A stretch of DNA of 52,160 nucleotides from Comamonadaceae bacterium G21597-S1 (GCA_027214345.1 JAPWHR010000022.1:1-52160), one strand, 5' to 3'. Shown: positions 19,437 through 27,424, counted from the first letter of the stretch. Notes: a model not told the origin generated them from the letters alone. Program-made: numbers and translations.

Positions 19437-19485
19437 TTGGCGCGGCTGGCGGGGATCGAACCCACGACCCTTGGCTTCGGAGGCC
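19437..19485. repeat. Island attachment site: 49-bp partial tRNA-Arg copy
   Basis: Perfect direct repeat of 23162-23210. It contains the CCA end, T arm, variable region and the anticodon stem-loop of tRNA-Arg(CCG) on the minus strand. The sequence then departs where the 5' half of the tRNA should continue, so it is not a functional tRNA gene. Read as the distal att site of the island. Confidence 0.85.
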
Positions 19486-19575
19486 CGAAAACCGCTGCCT
19501 GGATACAGCGGTTCCGCGCTGTGTCAACCAGCATTCCTCAGCGTCGTTCATACGAATCAACGACTTAGCGACTTT

Positions 19576-19633
19576 GACTTGTGACACCGAACGGTGCCCA
19601 ACAACGACCACAACACTCCCGTTGTCACAAGTC
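19576..19633. repeat. 11-bp inverted repeat beside the island end
   Basis: GACTTGTGACA at 19576-19586 is the exact reverse complement of TGTCACAAGTC at 19623-19633, with 36 bp between. It lies about 90 bp inside the distal att copy, in the 332-bp non-coding stretch 19486-19817. It could be a pair of recombinase arm sites, a regulator site or a long-loop terminator for hipA. Nothing else is recognised in that stretch. Confidence 0.6.
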
Positions 19634-19817
19634 CGCCATCAAAAGCGCGGCAGAGCACTGGTCCGTCACCTCGGTCAACATGAGCATAGCCCACCACCTT
19701 TGATGCACTCGAGGCACTCAGGTGCTCAGCGCTACAAGGCCGGCCTGCGACTATATGCTGCCCGCCCTTTGAACAGAGCTCTGGTCTCTCAAGCCCAGGA
19801 AGGTGGCGACATTGCGT

Positions 19818-21095
19818 TCACGTTCTCGCGCCCGGCTTGGTCAGAGAGGCAACCTCTCTGGTCAGCGCGAAGCCGTGTTCCCACGCTTCCTCGATCTTCG
19901 GCACAAGGTCCTGCGGAACTCGTTCTTCATGTCGGATGGACGACAGGGTACTTGCCATGGCGTCTGCGGCCTTCAAGATGAACTCCTGGGGTCGCTCGAC
20001 GCCGCATGCACGACGACCAAAGTCGAGAAGCTCCTTGGCCAAGGGGTATGTCCGGGTCTTGTCGCCCTTTCGCAGCTTCAGCGCCATGGTCCGGTCCTCG
20101 ATTTCCTCGCCCGTGCCGAAGCGGGTGTACTTGTAGATTGAGGTGGTCAGCACGTCGAACATCGGAGCCAGGCGGATATCGGTCGAGCTGGAGTACAAGA
20201 CACCGAAGTTCTTCAAGTGGGCGTCGCCGTTCCTCACCATGATGGAGAAGGCGACCTGAGAATAGAACTTCTCGAGCTCGGGTTGAGGAAGGCCGAGTTG
20301 GTTACGCAGCAGATCGGCGATCAGCTCGTAGCTGCCGTGGTACTTGCGTTCGTCCAGTTTGTTGCGAACCTGCATGCCGAGCAGCGACGGGATGTCCTCG
20401 AAGCCCAGGCGTGAGGCATCGGCGCCGATGTCAAAGCGGTCGAGGACCAACAGGCCACCATCGGCGCTCAGATCAAAGCCCGAGACTTCGATGCCCGCAC
20501 GCTTCGCGGCGCTAAGCGCAATGAACTCGTTGGCCGAGAGCCCGGGGTAGTAGTCCGGGCCGCTCTTCACGATGAGGGTGGGCACCGGGATCGAGGCGCG
20601 ATCGGGCAGCATGATCTTGGGCTGCACGCCAGAGACGCCGGCACCGCTGGCCAGGTAGGCATCCACCAGCTCGGGAAACAACGCTTGGCTGTTGGTGCTG
20701 CTCAACAGCGTTGCACGATCGATCGTTGGTCCACCTACCCGCGCGGGCGCCCCAGGCAATCGAGCGCTGTTACGGCCAATGCTGTTGGTGCCGACGGCCA
20801 GCAGCAGATGCATCTCGGTGATGTTCTGCTTCGGAAACCGCGCGCGGATCTGCTCGTACAGGTAACCCTCAGGCAGATTCATGTCCAGCACCGGGAACAT
20901 GGCGTTGCTCTGGTAGACCGACGCCTGATCCGGGTTCATGAGCAGGCTGAGCCAGGGGCCGCGGTAGGCGCCGCTTTCATCAGGCTTGTAAGTGAACACA
21001 AACTGTGACTCACGCGCCAGCAACCCGGCAGACTTGGCCCCGATGTCAATCTCGAGCGCCTTGATGCGCTCGGGCATTTCCAGCTCAGCGCTCAC
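19818..21095 (-). CDS. hipA: HipA-family serine/threonine kinase toxin
   Basis: A 425-residue HipA kinase, close to the usual ~440. The N-terminal subdomain is followed by the glycine-rich loop GVSGVQPK (153-160). VPTLIVKSG then carries the ATP-contacting Lys, the catalytic loop is RNGDAHLKN (288-296), and the metal-binding segment is APMFDV (310-315). All key residues appear intact. In E. coli, HipA phosphorylates glutamyl-tRNA synthetase and induces persistence. The target here is not known. The GTG start at 21095 follows GGGGGAGG and overlaps the hipB stop by 11 bp. ATG 21077 is an alternative with a poorer ribosome site. Part of the tRNA-bounded island. Confidence 0.88.
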   Translation of the reverse strand: MSAELEMPERIKALEIDIGAKSAGLLARESQFVFTYKPDESGAYRGPWLSLLMNPDQASVYQSNAMFPVLDMNLPEGYLYEQIRARFPKQNITEMHLLLAVGTNSIGRNSARLPGAPARVGGPTIDRATLLSSTNSQALFPELVDAYLASGAGVSGVQPKIMLPDRASIPVPTLIVKSGPDYYPGLSANEFIALSAAKRAGIEVSGFDLSADGGLLVLDRFDIGADASRLGFEDIPSLLGMQVRNKLDERKYHGSYELIADLLRNQLGLPQPELEKFYSQVAFSIMVRNGDAHLKNFGVLYSSSTDIRLAPMFDVLTTSIYKYTRFGTGEEIEDRTMALKLRKGDKTRTYPLAKELLDFGRRACGVERPQEFILKAADAMASTLSSIRHEERVPQDLVPKIEEAWEHGFALTREVASLTKPGART

Positions 21096-21372
21096 CGTCC
21101 TCCCCCAGCTCGCGCGCAGCGTAGTCTTGCATCTCCGACAGGCTCGGCAAGCCCCTCTTCTCCAACCTGATCGAGTAGCCCATGGCCCGCAGGGCATCGA
21201 ACAAGGAAGAGACGTAGACGTCATCACCGCGCTCCAGGCGGTTGAGCACGTCACGGCTGCGGCCGCTGTCCTTCGAGAGCTGCACAGACTTAATGCCCAG
21301 GCGTTTTCGCAAGGCGCGAAGCTCGCGGCCGAGATCGGCAGGGTTGTATATTTTGTCCACGATACACGTCAT
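21085..21372 (-). CDS. hipB: HipB-like HTH antitoxin/repressor
   Basis: A 95-residue protein with an Xre/HipB helix-turn-helix at about residues 12-65 (LGRELRALRKRLGIKSVQLS, then RDVLNRLERGDDVYVSSLF). In hipBA modules HipB binds HipA, neutralises it and represses the operon. The ATG at 21372 is preferred because it places the helix-turn-helix at the usual distance from the N-terminus, but no good ribosome site is visible, and a GTG four codons in is possible. hipA overlaps its 3' end, implying coupled synthesis. A GTCC-N8-GGAC palindrome lies just upstream at 21395-21410. Confidence 0.85.
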   Translation of the reverse strand: MTCIVDKIYNPADLGRELRALRKRLGIKSVQLSKDSGRSRDVLNRLERGDDVYVSSLFDALRAMGYSIRLEKRGLPSLSEMQDYAARELGEDGER

Positions 21373-21394
21373 TATGGATGACCATCTGAATATC

Positions 21395-21410
21395 GTCCAT
21401 CTATTAGGAC
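21395..21410. promoter_or_regulatory. Candidate HipB operator (GTCC-N8-GGAC)
   Basis: GTCC and GGAC half-sites are separated by exactly 8 bp, 23 bp upstream of the hipB start. The described E. coli HipB operator is TATCC-N8-GGATA, so the inner TCC-N8-GGA core and spacing match. A second N8 palindrome, CCGAT-N8-ATCGG, lies at 21664-21681, further upstream. The rest of the 446-bp gap 21373-21818 shows no gene. Confidence 0.5.
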
Positions 21411-21818
21411 AAAACAGTGCTACTCCCAAACAGCAAAGTGATGTGACGGCGGAAGACCGGCACCGCTGACTTCCTAGCCACAAGTGCTCAGAGCCGCCGT
21501 TGTGTGGACTGCCCCAGCCGAGTACCCGTGACTGGTGGGACAGGCAAAGAAAGCCTGAACCAAAAAGGCAGGCTCGCGTACGAGCCGCTCACTCAGCGCA
21601 AGCGAGCCCCTCGCTTACTCAGACTTCGGTCAAGCGATAAGTTGCCTCTTTGCAACACACAGTCCGATATTTCAGGATCGGGCTGACAAATGGCAAGTCG
21701 CCCTCTACACCCAAGCGATGGTCTCGCAGACACCCGAACTGATGTGCAGGAGCCCCATCACGGGTCTCCTTCAGAGCCGACCCGACTCGGTATCCCGCTT
21801 GCTGCGGGCACGCCTGCC

Positions 21819-22637
21819 CTAGCGCCGCAGCCGCAGATGGTGGGCGTCTTCGCTCTTGCGCACTTCGACCACCGCCTCCAGGGCCTTGAGCATTTCGCCG
21901 AATCCGGCGTAGCCGAAGTCTTTAGGGTCGAAGGTGGGGTCCAGCCGCTTGATCAGTGGCAGCACGTTGGCTTTGTTCACCCAGGGTTCGCCCGTGGATT
22001 CGGACAGCAGGTGGAGGGCGCGGCGTAGCAGGTCGGCGGCGGGGTTAGCCGGAGGTGTGGTGGCCGCTTCGGGGGCATCGCCCTTTTTGCTGTCGACCAG
22101 GGTCTCCGGCTCGATGAGGCTGTCGTAGAAGCGGAATTCGTGGCAGCTCTTGGCCCAGTGCTTGTTGGTGTTCTTGCGGTTGCCAATGCCGATCAGTGTG
22201 CGTCCAGCGGCCTTGATCTTCTGCGCAACGGGCATGTAGTCGCTGTCTCCGCCCACGACGATGACGGTCCTGATGTGAGCGAAACGGCTGAGATCCTCCG
22301 TGGCATCGAGGAAGAGCTTGATGTCGGCGCCATTCTTTGCGGAAGCCCCCGGCGGAAATAGCTGGATCAGCTCGACCGAGCCCTGAAGCAGGGCATCGCG
22401 GTACCGGCCGAAGTACTGCCAGTTGCCGTAAGCACGGTTGATGGCGACCGGCCCGAAGGAGGCGCCGAGCTCAACCAAGGCCTGGACATCGATTAAAGGC
22501 TCTTGAACCTTGAAGCGATTGTCTTGCTTCGCATACGCACCTTCGCCGTATTTGGCCTCCATGAGGCCAGCGTGCAGATTCTCGAAGTCCCAGTACAGGG
22601 CGACAGATCCGCTTTCGCCGTTGTCGTTGGTTCGCAC
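21819..22637 (-). CDS. NYN-domain ribonuclease-like protein with C-terminal LOTUS/OST-HTH domain
   Basis: A 272-residue protein. The NYN (PIN-like) domain covers about residues 10-175, with the acidic metal-binding positions visible: Asp17 in YWDFEN, Asp105 and Asp111 in NGADIKLFLDA, and Asp131/Asp133 in VVGGDSDYMPV. A linker rich in Ala, Pro and Thr leads to a LOTUS-like winged helix at about 200-272 (ANVLPLIKRLDPTFDPKDFG). NYN domains are RNases and LOTUS domains bind RNA or helicases, so RNA cleavage guided by the C-terminal domain is likely (family inference). GTG 22637 is preceded by GGGGAG at a good distance. It is inside the tRNA-bounded island, next to hipBA. Confidence 0.85.
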   Translation of the reverse strand: MRTNDNGESGSVALYWDFENLHAGLMEAKYGEGAYAKQDNRFKVQEPLIDVQALVELGASFGPVAINRAYGNWQYFGRYRDALLQGSVELIQLFPPGASAKNGADIKLFLDATEDLSRFAHIRTVIVVGGDSDYMPVAQKIKAAGRTLIGIGNRKNTNKHWAKSCHEFRFYDSLIEPETLVDSKKGDAPEAATTPPANPAADLLRRALHLLSESTGEPWVNKANVLPLIKRLDPTFDPKDFGYAGFGEMLKALEAVVEVRKSEDAHHLRLRR

Positions 22638-23161
22638 AGGTTTCTCCCCCCAGTCGTGATGCAGTCATCGTAATGCCCGCGGGTAGAGTCAATTGACCGG
22701 GGAGGGGGAATACCACCGCGACGTCCGGAGCCATGGCACCAGCGCATCGCAAGAAGAAATTCGTCGGACCGGGATGTTCACACTACGGGACGCTCAAACA
22801 ACCGCGACTAAGGTGAAGTGGCATGCCAGCACGGAGGACGCGATAGCTCCTGACTTCGGCCCGAGCATGGCGAGGACGGTCTTCGTCAAAACGGTGGTTC
22901 TCCCCGCCAGTACCGTTCTGAGGCGACCACCTGGGCCCGCCTCTTAGGCTAAAGAGCGATGGTCGTCCCCCGAGGCAAAACCACATCACGCGGCTTCCGC
23001 TGGGCCAGCAGTGGGCCAGTTGCGGGCCATAGCAAACCGCGCAGCAGCTCGAAGATCATCGCCTCAGTGCCCAACCTGGTCCACGAACAGCGCACTGCCA
23101 GGGAGAGGCAGCGCCTCAGCTGCATGTTCGACCCACGCTTGGATGCGCGTAAGTCATTGGT
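22638..23161. other. Non-coding or unrecognised stretch of the island next to the tRNA gene
   Basis: About 520 bp between the NYN-LOTUS start and the tRNA 3' end. Short open frames exist on both strands, but none has a convincing ribosome site or recognisable protein sequence. An integrase gene is often found in this position in tRNA islands. I see no integrase motif, so the stretch may hold decayed remains of one, but nothing shows it directly. Confidence 0.4.
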
Positions 23162-23162
23162 T

Positions 23163-23238
23163 TGGCGCGGCTGGCGGGGATCGAACCCACGACCCTTGGC
23201 TTCGGAGGCCAATACTCTATCCACTGAGCTACAGCCGC
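23163..23238 (-). tRNA. tRNA-Arg (anticodon CCG)
   Basis: A 76-nt cloverleaf on the minus strand with an encoded CCA end. The acceptor stem GCGGCTG pairs with CAGCCGC, with discriminator G. The D arm has GCTCAGTGGATAGAGT. The anticodon stem TTGGC/GCCAA closes loop CTCCGAA, giving anticodon CCG for codon CGG. The T arm is GTGGGTTCGATCCCCGC. The gene is intact although the island inserted at its 3' end, because the inserted copy restored the sequence. Confidence 0.95.
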
Positions 23239-23420
23239 GACCCGGCGATTGTATCTGGCGCGCGCGGCCCTGATCGAAAGATGCCGGTCACGGCTGCGGG
23301 CTACCATGGGCGTGCCATGCCGACGTCGTTACATCGCGCAACCCGGCGTGCGGAACTTCGGTGGCATTGGGCCACCCAATCGATGCGCCACGTGTTGATG
23401 GCCCGAAGGAAATACCTGCA

Positions 23421-23765
23421 ATGAATATCCTGGCCATTTCCCGCACTTGTGCGGCCGTATGCACAGCGAGCCTGCTGGTTGGCTGCAGCTCCGTCGGGCT
23501 CGGCATCAGTATCCCGGTCGTGCCCGGCGTCGGCATCGGCGTCGGCGTCGGCTCGGGTGGCGTGAATGCCGGCGTATCGGCGGGTCGCGGGCCCGTGAGT
23601 GTCGGTGTCGGGGTCAACCAAGCCGGCCAGGTGACGGGCGGCGCGGGTGTCGGTGCCAGCACCGGAGTGGGGGGCGCCAGCGTGGGTGTGGGCGTGGGCA
23701 CCGGTGGCGTCATCTACGACCCCGACGACCCGGACACGCGCAGGAAGGAAAAACTGGCACGTTGA
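23421..23765 (+). CDS. Small glycine/valine-rich lipoprotein
   Basis: A 114-residue protein. A signal peptide leads to lipobox LLVGC at about residues 18-22. The mature part is dominated by Gly, Val and Ser in alternating GVGVG-type patterns and ends in a charged DPDDPDTRRKEK tail. The ATG at 23421 has AAGGAA about 9 bp upstream. An in-frame ATG 20 codons earlier would bury the signal peptide. Function unknown. The beta-prone composition suggests a surface or periplasmic structural role at most. The 182 bp between it and the tRNA hold nothing else recognisable. Confidence 0.7.
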   Translation: MNILAISRTCAAVCTASLLVGCSSVGLGISIPVVPGVGIGVGVGSGGVNAGVSAGRGPVSVGVGVNQAGQVTGGAGVGASTGVGGASVGVGVGTGGVIYDPDDPDTRRKEKLAR

Positions 23766-23968
23766 CGTCGGCACGCATGGGCGGCACTTTCAGCTGGTGA
23801 TGACGGAATCGCCGGGCGCTTGCTCGTCCAACGGCACCATCGCCTGTGCGACACGGCCCCGCTGGTGCAGCTGGCTCGGCTCGCGCAGGGCGGCCATGCC
23901 AGGATGCGCAAGGCCCGCTCGTTATAATCCCCCGTTCTTTCCGACGCGCCATCCATTCCGAGGACACC

Positions 23969-24502
23969 ATGAGCGACATCAGCCACGAAGAAGACCACAC
24001 GGGACCGATCAAGACGCCCAAGCAGTTGCTGGTGACGGTGTTTTTCTCGTTTGTCGCGCCGATCTTCATCATCATTGCGCTGGTCGCCTATGTCACCTCC
24101 GGCAACAAGCCGGCGGCCGGCACGGTCAATGCGGAGCGGGCCATTGCCGCACGTATCCAGAAGGTCGGCATGGTCGAGATTCGTGATGCGAACCGGCCGC
24201 TCAAGAGTGGCGAAGAGGTCTATAACGCCCAGTGCACCACCTGCCATGCCGCAGGTGTCGCCGGCGCGCCGAAACTTGGTGATGCCGGGGCCTGGGCCGC
24301 ACGCATCGCCACCGGCCTCGAGGCCCTGGTGAACTCGGCACTCAAGGGCAAGGGCGCCATGGGTGCGCAGTCCGGCGGCGATTTCGAAGACCTGGAGATC
24401 ACCCGTGCGGTGGTGTACATGGCTAACGCGGCCGGCGGCAAGTTCGAGGCCCCTGCCGCGCCGGCCGCAGCCGCATCCGCGGCCGAGGCGCCCAAGCAAT
24501 AG
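23969..24502 (+). CDS. Membrane-anchored cytochrome c5-family protein
   Basis: A 177-residue protein. One N-terminal membrane segment (LLVTVFFSFVAPIFIIIALVAYV, about residues 20-42, given in part) anchors it. The haem-binding CTTCH is at residues 89-93, and the likely axial Met131 is in KGAMGAQSGG. The C-terminus is an Ala/Pro tail. It would pass electrons in the periplasm, for example to a terminal oxidase. GAGGA at 23959-23963 precedes ATG 23969. The frame is open further upstream but without a better start. A strong terminator follows at 24532. Confidence 0.9.
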   Translation: MSDISHEEDHTGPIKTPKQLLVTVFFSFVAPIFIIIALVAYVTSGNKPAAGTVNAERAIAARIQKVGMVEIRDANRPLKSGEEVYNAQCTTCHAAGVAGAPKLGDAGAWAARIATGLEALVNSALKGKGAMGAQSGGDFEDLEITRAVVYMANAAGGKFEAPAAPAAAASAAEAPKQ

Positions 24503-24531
24503 TCGCCTGTCGGGCACTGCCCTTCGAACCG

Positions 24532-24556
24532 AGGCCGGACATGCTCCGGCCTTTTT
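24532..24556 (+). terminator. Rho-independent terminator after cytochrome c5 gene
   Basis: AGGCCGGA (24532-24539) pairs with TCCGGCCT (24545-24552) over a five-base loop and is followed directly by a T run. It lies 30 bp after the cytochrome stop, between convergent genes. Confidence 0.85.
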
Positions 24557-24601
24557 CTTGTCATTGGCGCTTGCGCGCCACCCGCCCCGCCTCGGCCGGC
24601 C

Positions 24602-25144
24602 TCAGGCTGCGGCCTGCCGGGCCCGGGGGCTGACGCAATAGGCAAACTGCGTCGGCAACGCGTCGGCCATCACGGCCTGCGGCACCCACAAGCCAGTCTC
24701 GATGGCGTCGGCGGCATGCAGCATGTCCAGTGAATGCACCAGGCCGAAACCGATGTCGGTCTCCAGGTAGACGCGCCCGATCTCGTCGACGAAGCTGCGC
24801 TGCACCCGCGCCGCAGTGCCGGTGTGTGCGTCAACCGTGAAGTCGCTGGCCACGCGCCAGATGAAGGGTGTGATCTCCAGTTCCACGAACACGCGTTGCG
24901 GCCCGTTCTGGAAATACCACTGCCCGCTGTCGTCGCAGTCGTAGTTGCGCCCGATGAACGCGATCAGCTTGTCGTGTTGGAGCATCGAACCGCGGGCCTG
25001 CGCCGGGCCGCCGGCAAACGGCCCCTGGGCCTGTGCCTGCTCGTCGCGCAGATACCAGTTGCCGCGCGCATCCAGGCCCAGCCAGCCGACGCAGTGCGGG
25101 ACCTTCGGCCACTTGGCCATGGCCTGTCTGACGATATCGTCCAT
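24602..25144 (-). CDS. Conserved protein of unknown function
   Basis: A 180-residue soluble protein with no signal peptide or membrane segment. It opens with MDDIVRQAMAKWPKVPHCVGW and contains DARGNWYLRD, KLIAFIGRNYDCDDSGQW and FQNGPQRVFVELE, a pattern I associate with a conserved beta-proteobacterial family of unknown role that is often encoded beside a YheT-type hydrolase. ATG 25144 was chosen to give this N-terminus. Start codons at 25153 and upstream are possible. It begins 26 bp after the hydrolase stop on the same strand, so they probably share a transcript. No function is proposed. Confidence 0.75.
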   Translation of the reverse strand: MDDIVRQAMAKWPKVPHCVGWLGLDARGNWYLRDEQAQAQGPFAGGPAQARGSMLQHDKLIAFIGRNYDCDDSGQWYFQNGPQRVFVELEITPFIWRVASDFTVDAHTGTAARVQRSFVDEIGRVYLETDIGFGLVHSLDMLHAADAIETGLWVPQAVMADALPTQFAYCVSPRARQAAA

Positions 25145-25169
25145 GGCGGCCATTATGGCCGCGCGGTGT

Positions 25170-26165
25170 TCAGCGCGCCTGCGCCAGCAGCCATGACCCC
25201 ACGGCCCATGGCATGGCCCGGACATGACCGGGCAACGCGCCCTGGGGGAAGCCGACATGGCCGCCATGCGCGGGCTGCCACAAGGTCACGGACCGGCCGA
25301 CCTCGTCCGGGCGCGGCAGGCTGGCGGCCGGGATGAAGGGGTCGTTGCGCGCATTGAGCACCAGAGCCGGCACGGCAATGCGGTGCAGATGGGGCTTGGC
25401 CGATGCACGATGCCAGTAGTCCTCGACATCGCGGAACCCGTGCAGCGGCGCAGTGAAGATGTTGTCGAACGTGTAGAGGTCCTGCGCCTGTTCGAGCGCG
25501 GCGCGGTCGAACAGGCCGGGGTACTGTGCCAGCTTGCGCATCGCCTTGGGCCGCATCGAGCGCAGGAACATCCGGTTGTAGACCAGCCGGTTGAAACCGC
25601 GCCCGATCGCGTAGCCGCCCGCGGCGAGATCCAGCGGTGCGCAGACCGATGCCACGGCCTGCACCACGGAGCTCGCCTGCGTGCCGGCCTCGCCGGCCCA
25701 GCGCATCAGCGCATTGCCACCGAGCGAGACGCCGACCGCCAACACCGGACCGTCGTGTTGCGCACGGAAGCGGCGCAGGATCCAGTCGATCTCGACATGG
25801 TCGCCCGAATGGTAGGCACGGGGCGCATGGTTCAACTCGCCGCTGCAACCGCGGAAATGGGCAACCGCGAATGCCAGGTCCTGTTCCCGCGCGAATTCCG
25901 CAAAGGCCTGTGCATAGTGGCTGGAAGACGACCCCTCCAGTCCATGAAACAGGACGATCAATGGCGGCCTGGCCAGCGTGGCATCCCGCGTCGGGTCGGC
26001 GACGGCATCGACCCAGTCCACGTCGATGAAGTCGTCATCGGGTGTGCTCCAGCGCTCGCGCCGGTACGCGGCGGGCTTGCCCCGGACGCGTCGCGCGTAC
26101 AGGGCCGCCCAGATGGTCTGCAGATTGCCCCCCGGCAACCAGGACGGCGCACGATAGTCGATCAT
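25170..26165 (-). CDS. YheT-family alpha/beta hydrolase
   Basis: A 331-residue alpha/beta hydrolase. The family-specific start YRAPSWLPGGNLQTIW is present. LFHGLEGSSSSHYAQ gives the oxyanion region, and GVSLGGNAL the nucleophile elbow with the catalytic Ser. NARNDPFIP supplies the Asp and HGGHVGF the His. YheT/ABHD1-type enzymes are esterases or lipases of unclear natural substrate. ATG 26165 follows GGGGGAG. The frame is open 41 codons more upstream, without plausible sequence. Cytoplasmic. It likely shares a transcript with the SnoaL-like gene 49 bp upstream. Confidence 0.9.
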   Translation of the reverse strand: MIDYRAPSWLPGGNLQTIWAALYARRVRGKPAAYRRERWSTPDDDFIDVDWVDAVADPTRDATLARPPLIVLFHGLEGSSSSHYAQAFAEFAREQDLAFAVAHFRGCSGELNHAPRAYHSGDHVEIDWILRRFRAQHDGPVLAVGVSLGGNALMRWAGEAGTQASSVVQAVASVCAPLDLAAGGYAIGRGFNRLVYNRMFLRSMRPKAMRKLAQYPGLFDRAALEQAQDLYTFDNIFTAPLHGFRDVEDYWHRASAKPHLHRIAVPALVLNARNDPFIPAASLPRPDEVGRSVTLWQPAHGGHVGFPQGALPGHVRAMPWAVGSWLLAQAR

Positions 26166-26214
26166 GGTTCGCTCCCCCGGCAACACGGGGCGGCTGCATG
26201 CATGCCCCCGTGCA

Positions 26215-26664
26215 TCAGTGCAACACCTGGGGCTGTTCGTTGATCTCCTGGAGCTCCGCCTGGCTGCCGGGGCTGGCATGGTGCGCAACCATGCGCCAGC
26301 CCTGGGCCGTCTTGTGATAGACGTTGGTCGCGAGCACGAAGGCGTTGGTGGGGCCGCTGTCGGTCATCACCTCGACACGCTCGAGCACGTTGTGCACCGC
26401 GCTGGCCAGCGCATCGACGCGGCGCACCTGCTCGGGCCAGGCCCGGATGTTGCCGTTGGAGAAGATCGCCTCGAAGGTCGCACGTATGGACTGCACGCCG
26501 ACGATGCGCGGCCCGCCGGGATGCACGCAGACGATCTCCTCGTCGTCCGACCAGCAGGCCATCAGGCGCTCGAGGTCACCCGCCCGCAGCGCCTCGTAGA
26601 AGGCGGCTTCGATTTCGTCGGCGCTGCCACCGAACAAGGCGGCGGCGGTCTTGGTCTTGGGCAT
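26215..26664 (-). CDS. SnoaL/NTF2-like domain protein
   Basis: A 149-residue protein with the NTF2-like cone fold pattern. A helical start (ADEIEAAFYEALRAGDLERL) precedes MACWSDDEEIVCVHPGG, then a central helix (IRATFEAIF) and four strands ending in WRMVAHHASPG. This is close to the SnoaL-like/DUF4440 group, whose members are enzymes, ligand-binding proteins or subunits. The paired His residues near the C-terminus could be catalytic, but no substrate can be named. ATG 26664 gives the natural N-terminus. The longer frame from 26811 is unlikely. Divergent from the LemA gene. Confidence 0.8.
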   Translation of the reverse strand: MPKTKTAAALFGGSADEIEAAFYEALRAGDLERLMACWSDDEEIVCVHPGGPRIVGVQSIRATFEAIFSNGNIRAWPEQVRRVDALASAVHNVLERVEVMTDSGPTNAFVLATNVYHKTAQGWRMVAHHASPGSQAELQEINEQPQVLH

Positions 26665-26836
26665 GTCGCGGTCGGTTCGCCGGGGCGCAGGAACACAAAA
26701 GCTTCGATTGTGCCGGCTATCGACGGCCATGGCATGCACCCGGTCTTGAAATCGGATGCCGGGCGTCCCACCTGTTGTGCTACCGTCGCCGCATCGGTCG
26801 CCGAGCGGCACCCACTGGCTCCATCAAGAGGTACAC

Positions 26837-27424
26837 ATGAAACGCTGGTTCATCGTTCTGGTCTCGGTCTTCGCACTGAGCGGATGTGGTTACAACGACT
26901 TCCAGCGACTGGACGAACAAGCCAAGGCCGCATGGAGCGAGGTGCTCAACCAGTACCAGCGCCGGGCCGACCTGGTGCCCAACATCGTGGCCACGGTCAA
27001 GGGTGAAGCCGCCTTCGAACAGGAAACCCTGACCCGGGTGATCGAGGCGCGCGCCAAGGCAACCTCGATCCAGGTGACGCCCGAGACGCTCAACGATCCG
27101 GCGGCATTCGAGAAATTCCAGGCCGCCCAGGGCGAGCTCAGCGGTGCGTTGAGCCGCCTGATGGTCACCGTGGAGCAATATCCCAACCTCAAGGCCAACC
27201 AGGGGTTCTCGGATCTGCGGGTGCAACTCGAAGGCACCGAGAACCGGATCACGGTGGCACGCAATCGCTACATCGAAGCCATCCAGGCTTACAACGTGCT
27301 CGCGCGCAGCTTCCCGAGCAACCTGACGGCCATGGTCTTCAGTTACCAGCCCAAGCCGGCCTTCACGGTCGCCAACGAGGCACAGATCTCCACGCCGCCG
27401 ACGGTCGACTTCAACAAGAAGTAG
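26837..27424 (+). CDS. LemA family lipoprotein
   Basis: A 195-residue LemA protein. The signal sequence ends in lipobox ALSGC (residues 14-18). The long antiparallel helices are marked by WSEVLNQYQRRADLVPNIV and YNVLARSFPSNLTAMVF, the two most conserved parts of the family. LemA proteins sit at the membrane and their role is poorly defined. They are often encoded with TPM-domain proteins, as here. AAGAGGT before ATG 26837 is a good ribosome site. The next gene starts 6 bp after the stop. Confidence 0.93.
   Translation: MKRWFIVLVSVFALSGCGYNDFQRLDEQAKAAWSEVLNQYQRRADLVPNIVATVKGEAAFEQETLTRVIEARAKATSIQVTPETLNDPAAFEKFQAAQGELSGALSRLMVTVEQYPNLKANQGFSDLRVQLEGTENRITVARNRYIEAIQAYNVLARSFPSNLTAMVFSYQPKPAFTVANEAQISTPPTVDFNKK

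Larger units (their letters stand above)
19437..23210. mobile_element. Small genomic island inserted at tRNA-Arg(CCG)
   Basis: The first and last 49 bp of this interval are identical (19437-19485 and 23162-23210). The right copy is the 3' half of an intact tRNA-Arg gene, from the anticodon to the CCA end. Such duplications are left when a tyrosine recombinase inserts an element at a tRNA gene. Between the copies lie hipA, hipB and a NYN-LOTUS gene, and the stretch looks less G+C-rich than its flanks by eye. No integrase was recognised, so the element is probably a remnant or depends on an integrase elsewhere. Without it, the exonuclease gene would lie directly beside the tRNA gene. Confidence 0.8.

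Noticed and set aside
19437-19485. Possible second tRNA-Arg gene
   Set aside because: Only the 3' half is present. The 5' half (D arm and acceptor strand) is missing, so it is read as an att copy.
22693-22947. Small open frame beside the tRNA end of the island
   Set aside because: No ribosome site, no recognisable motif and no integrase signature.
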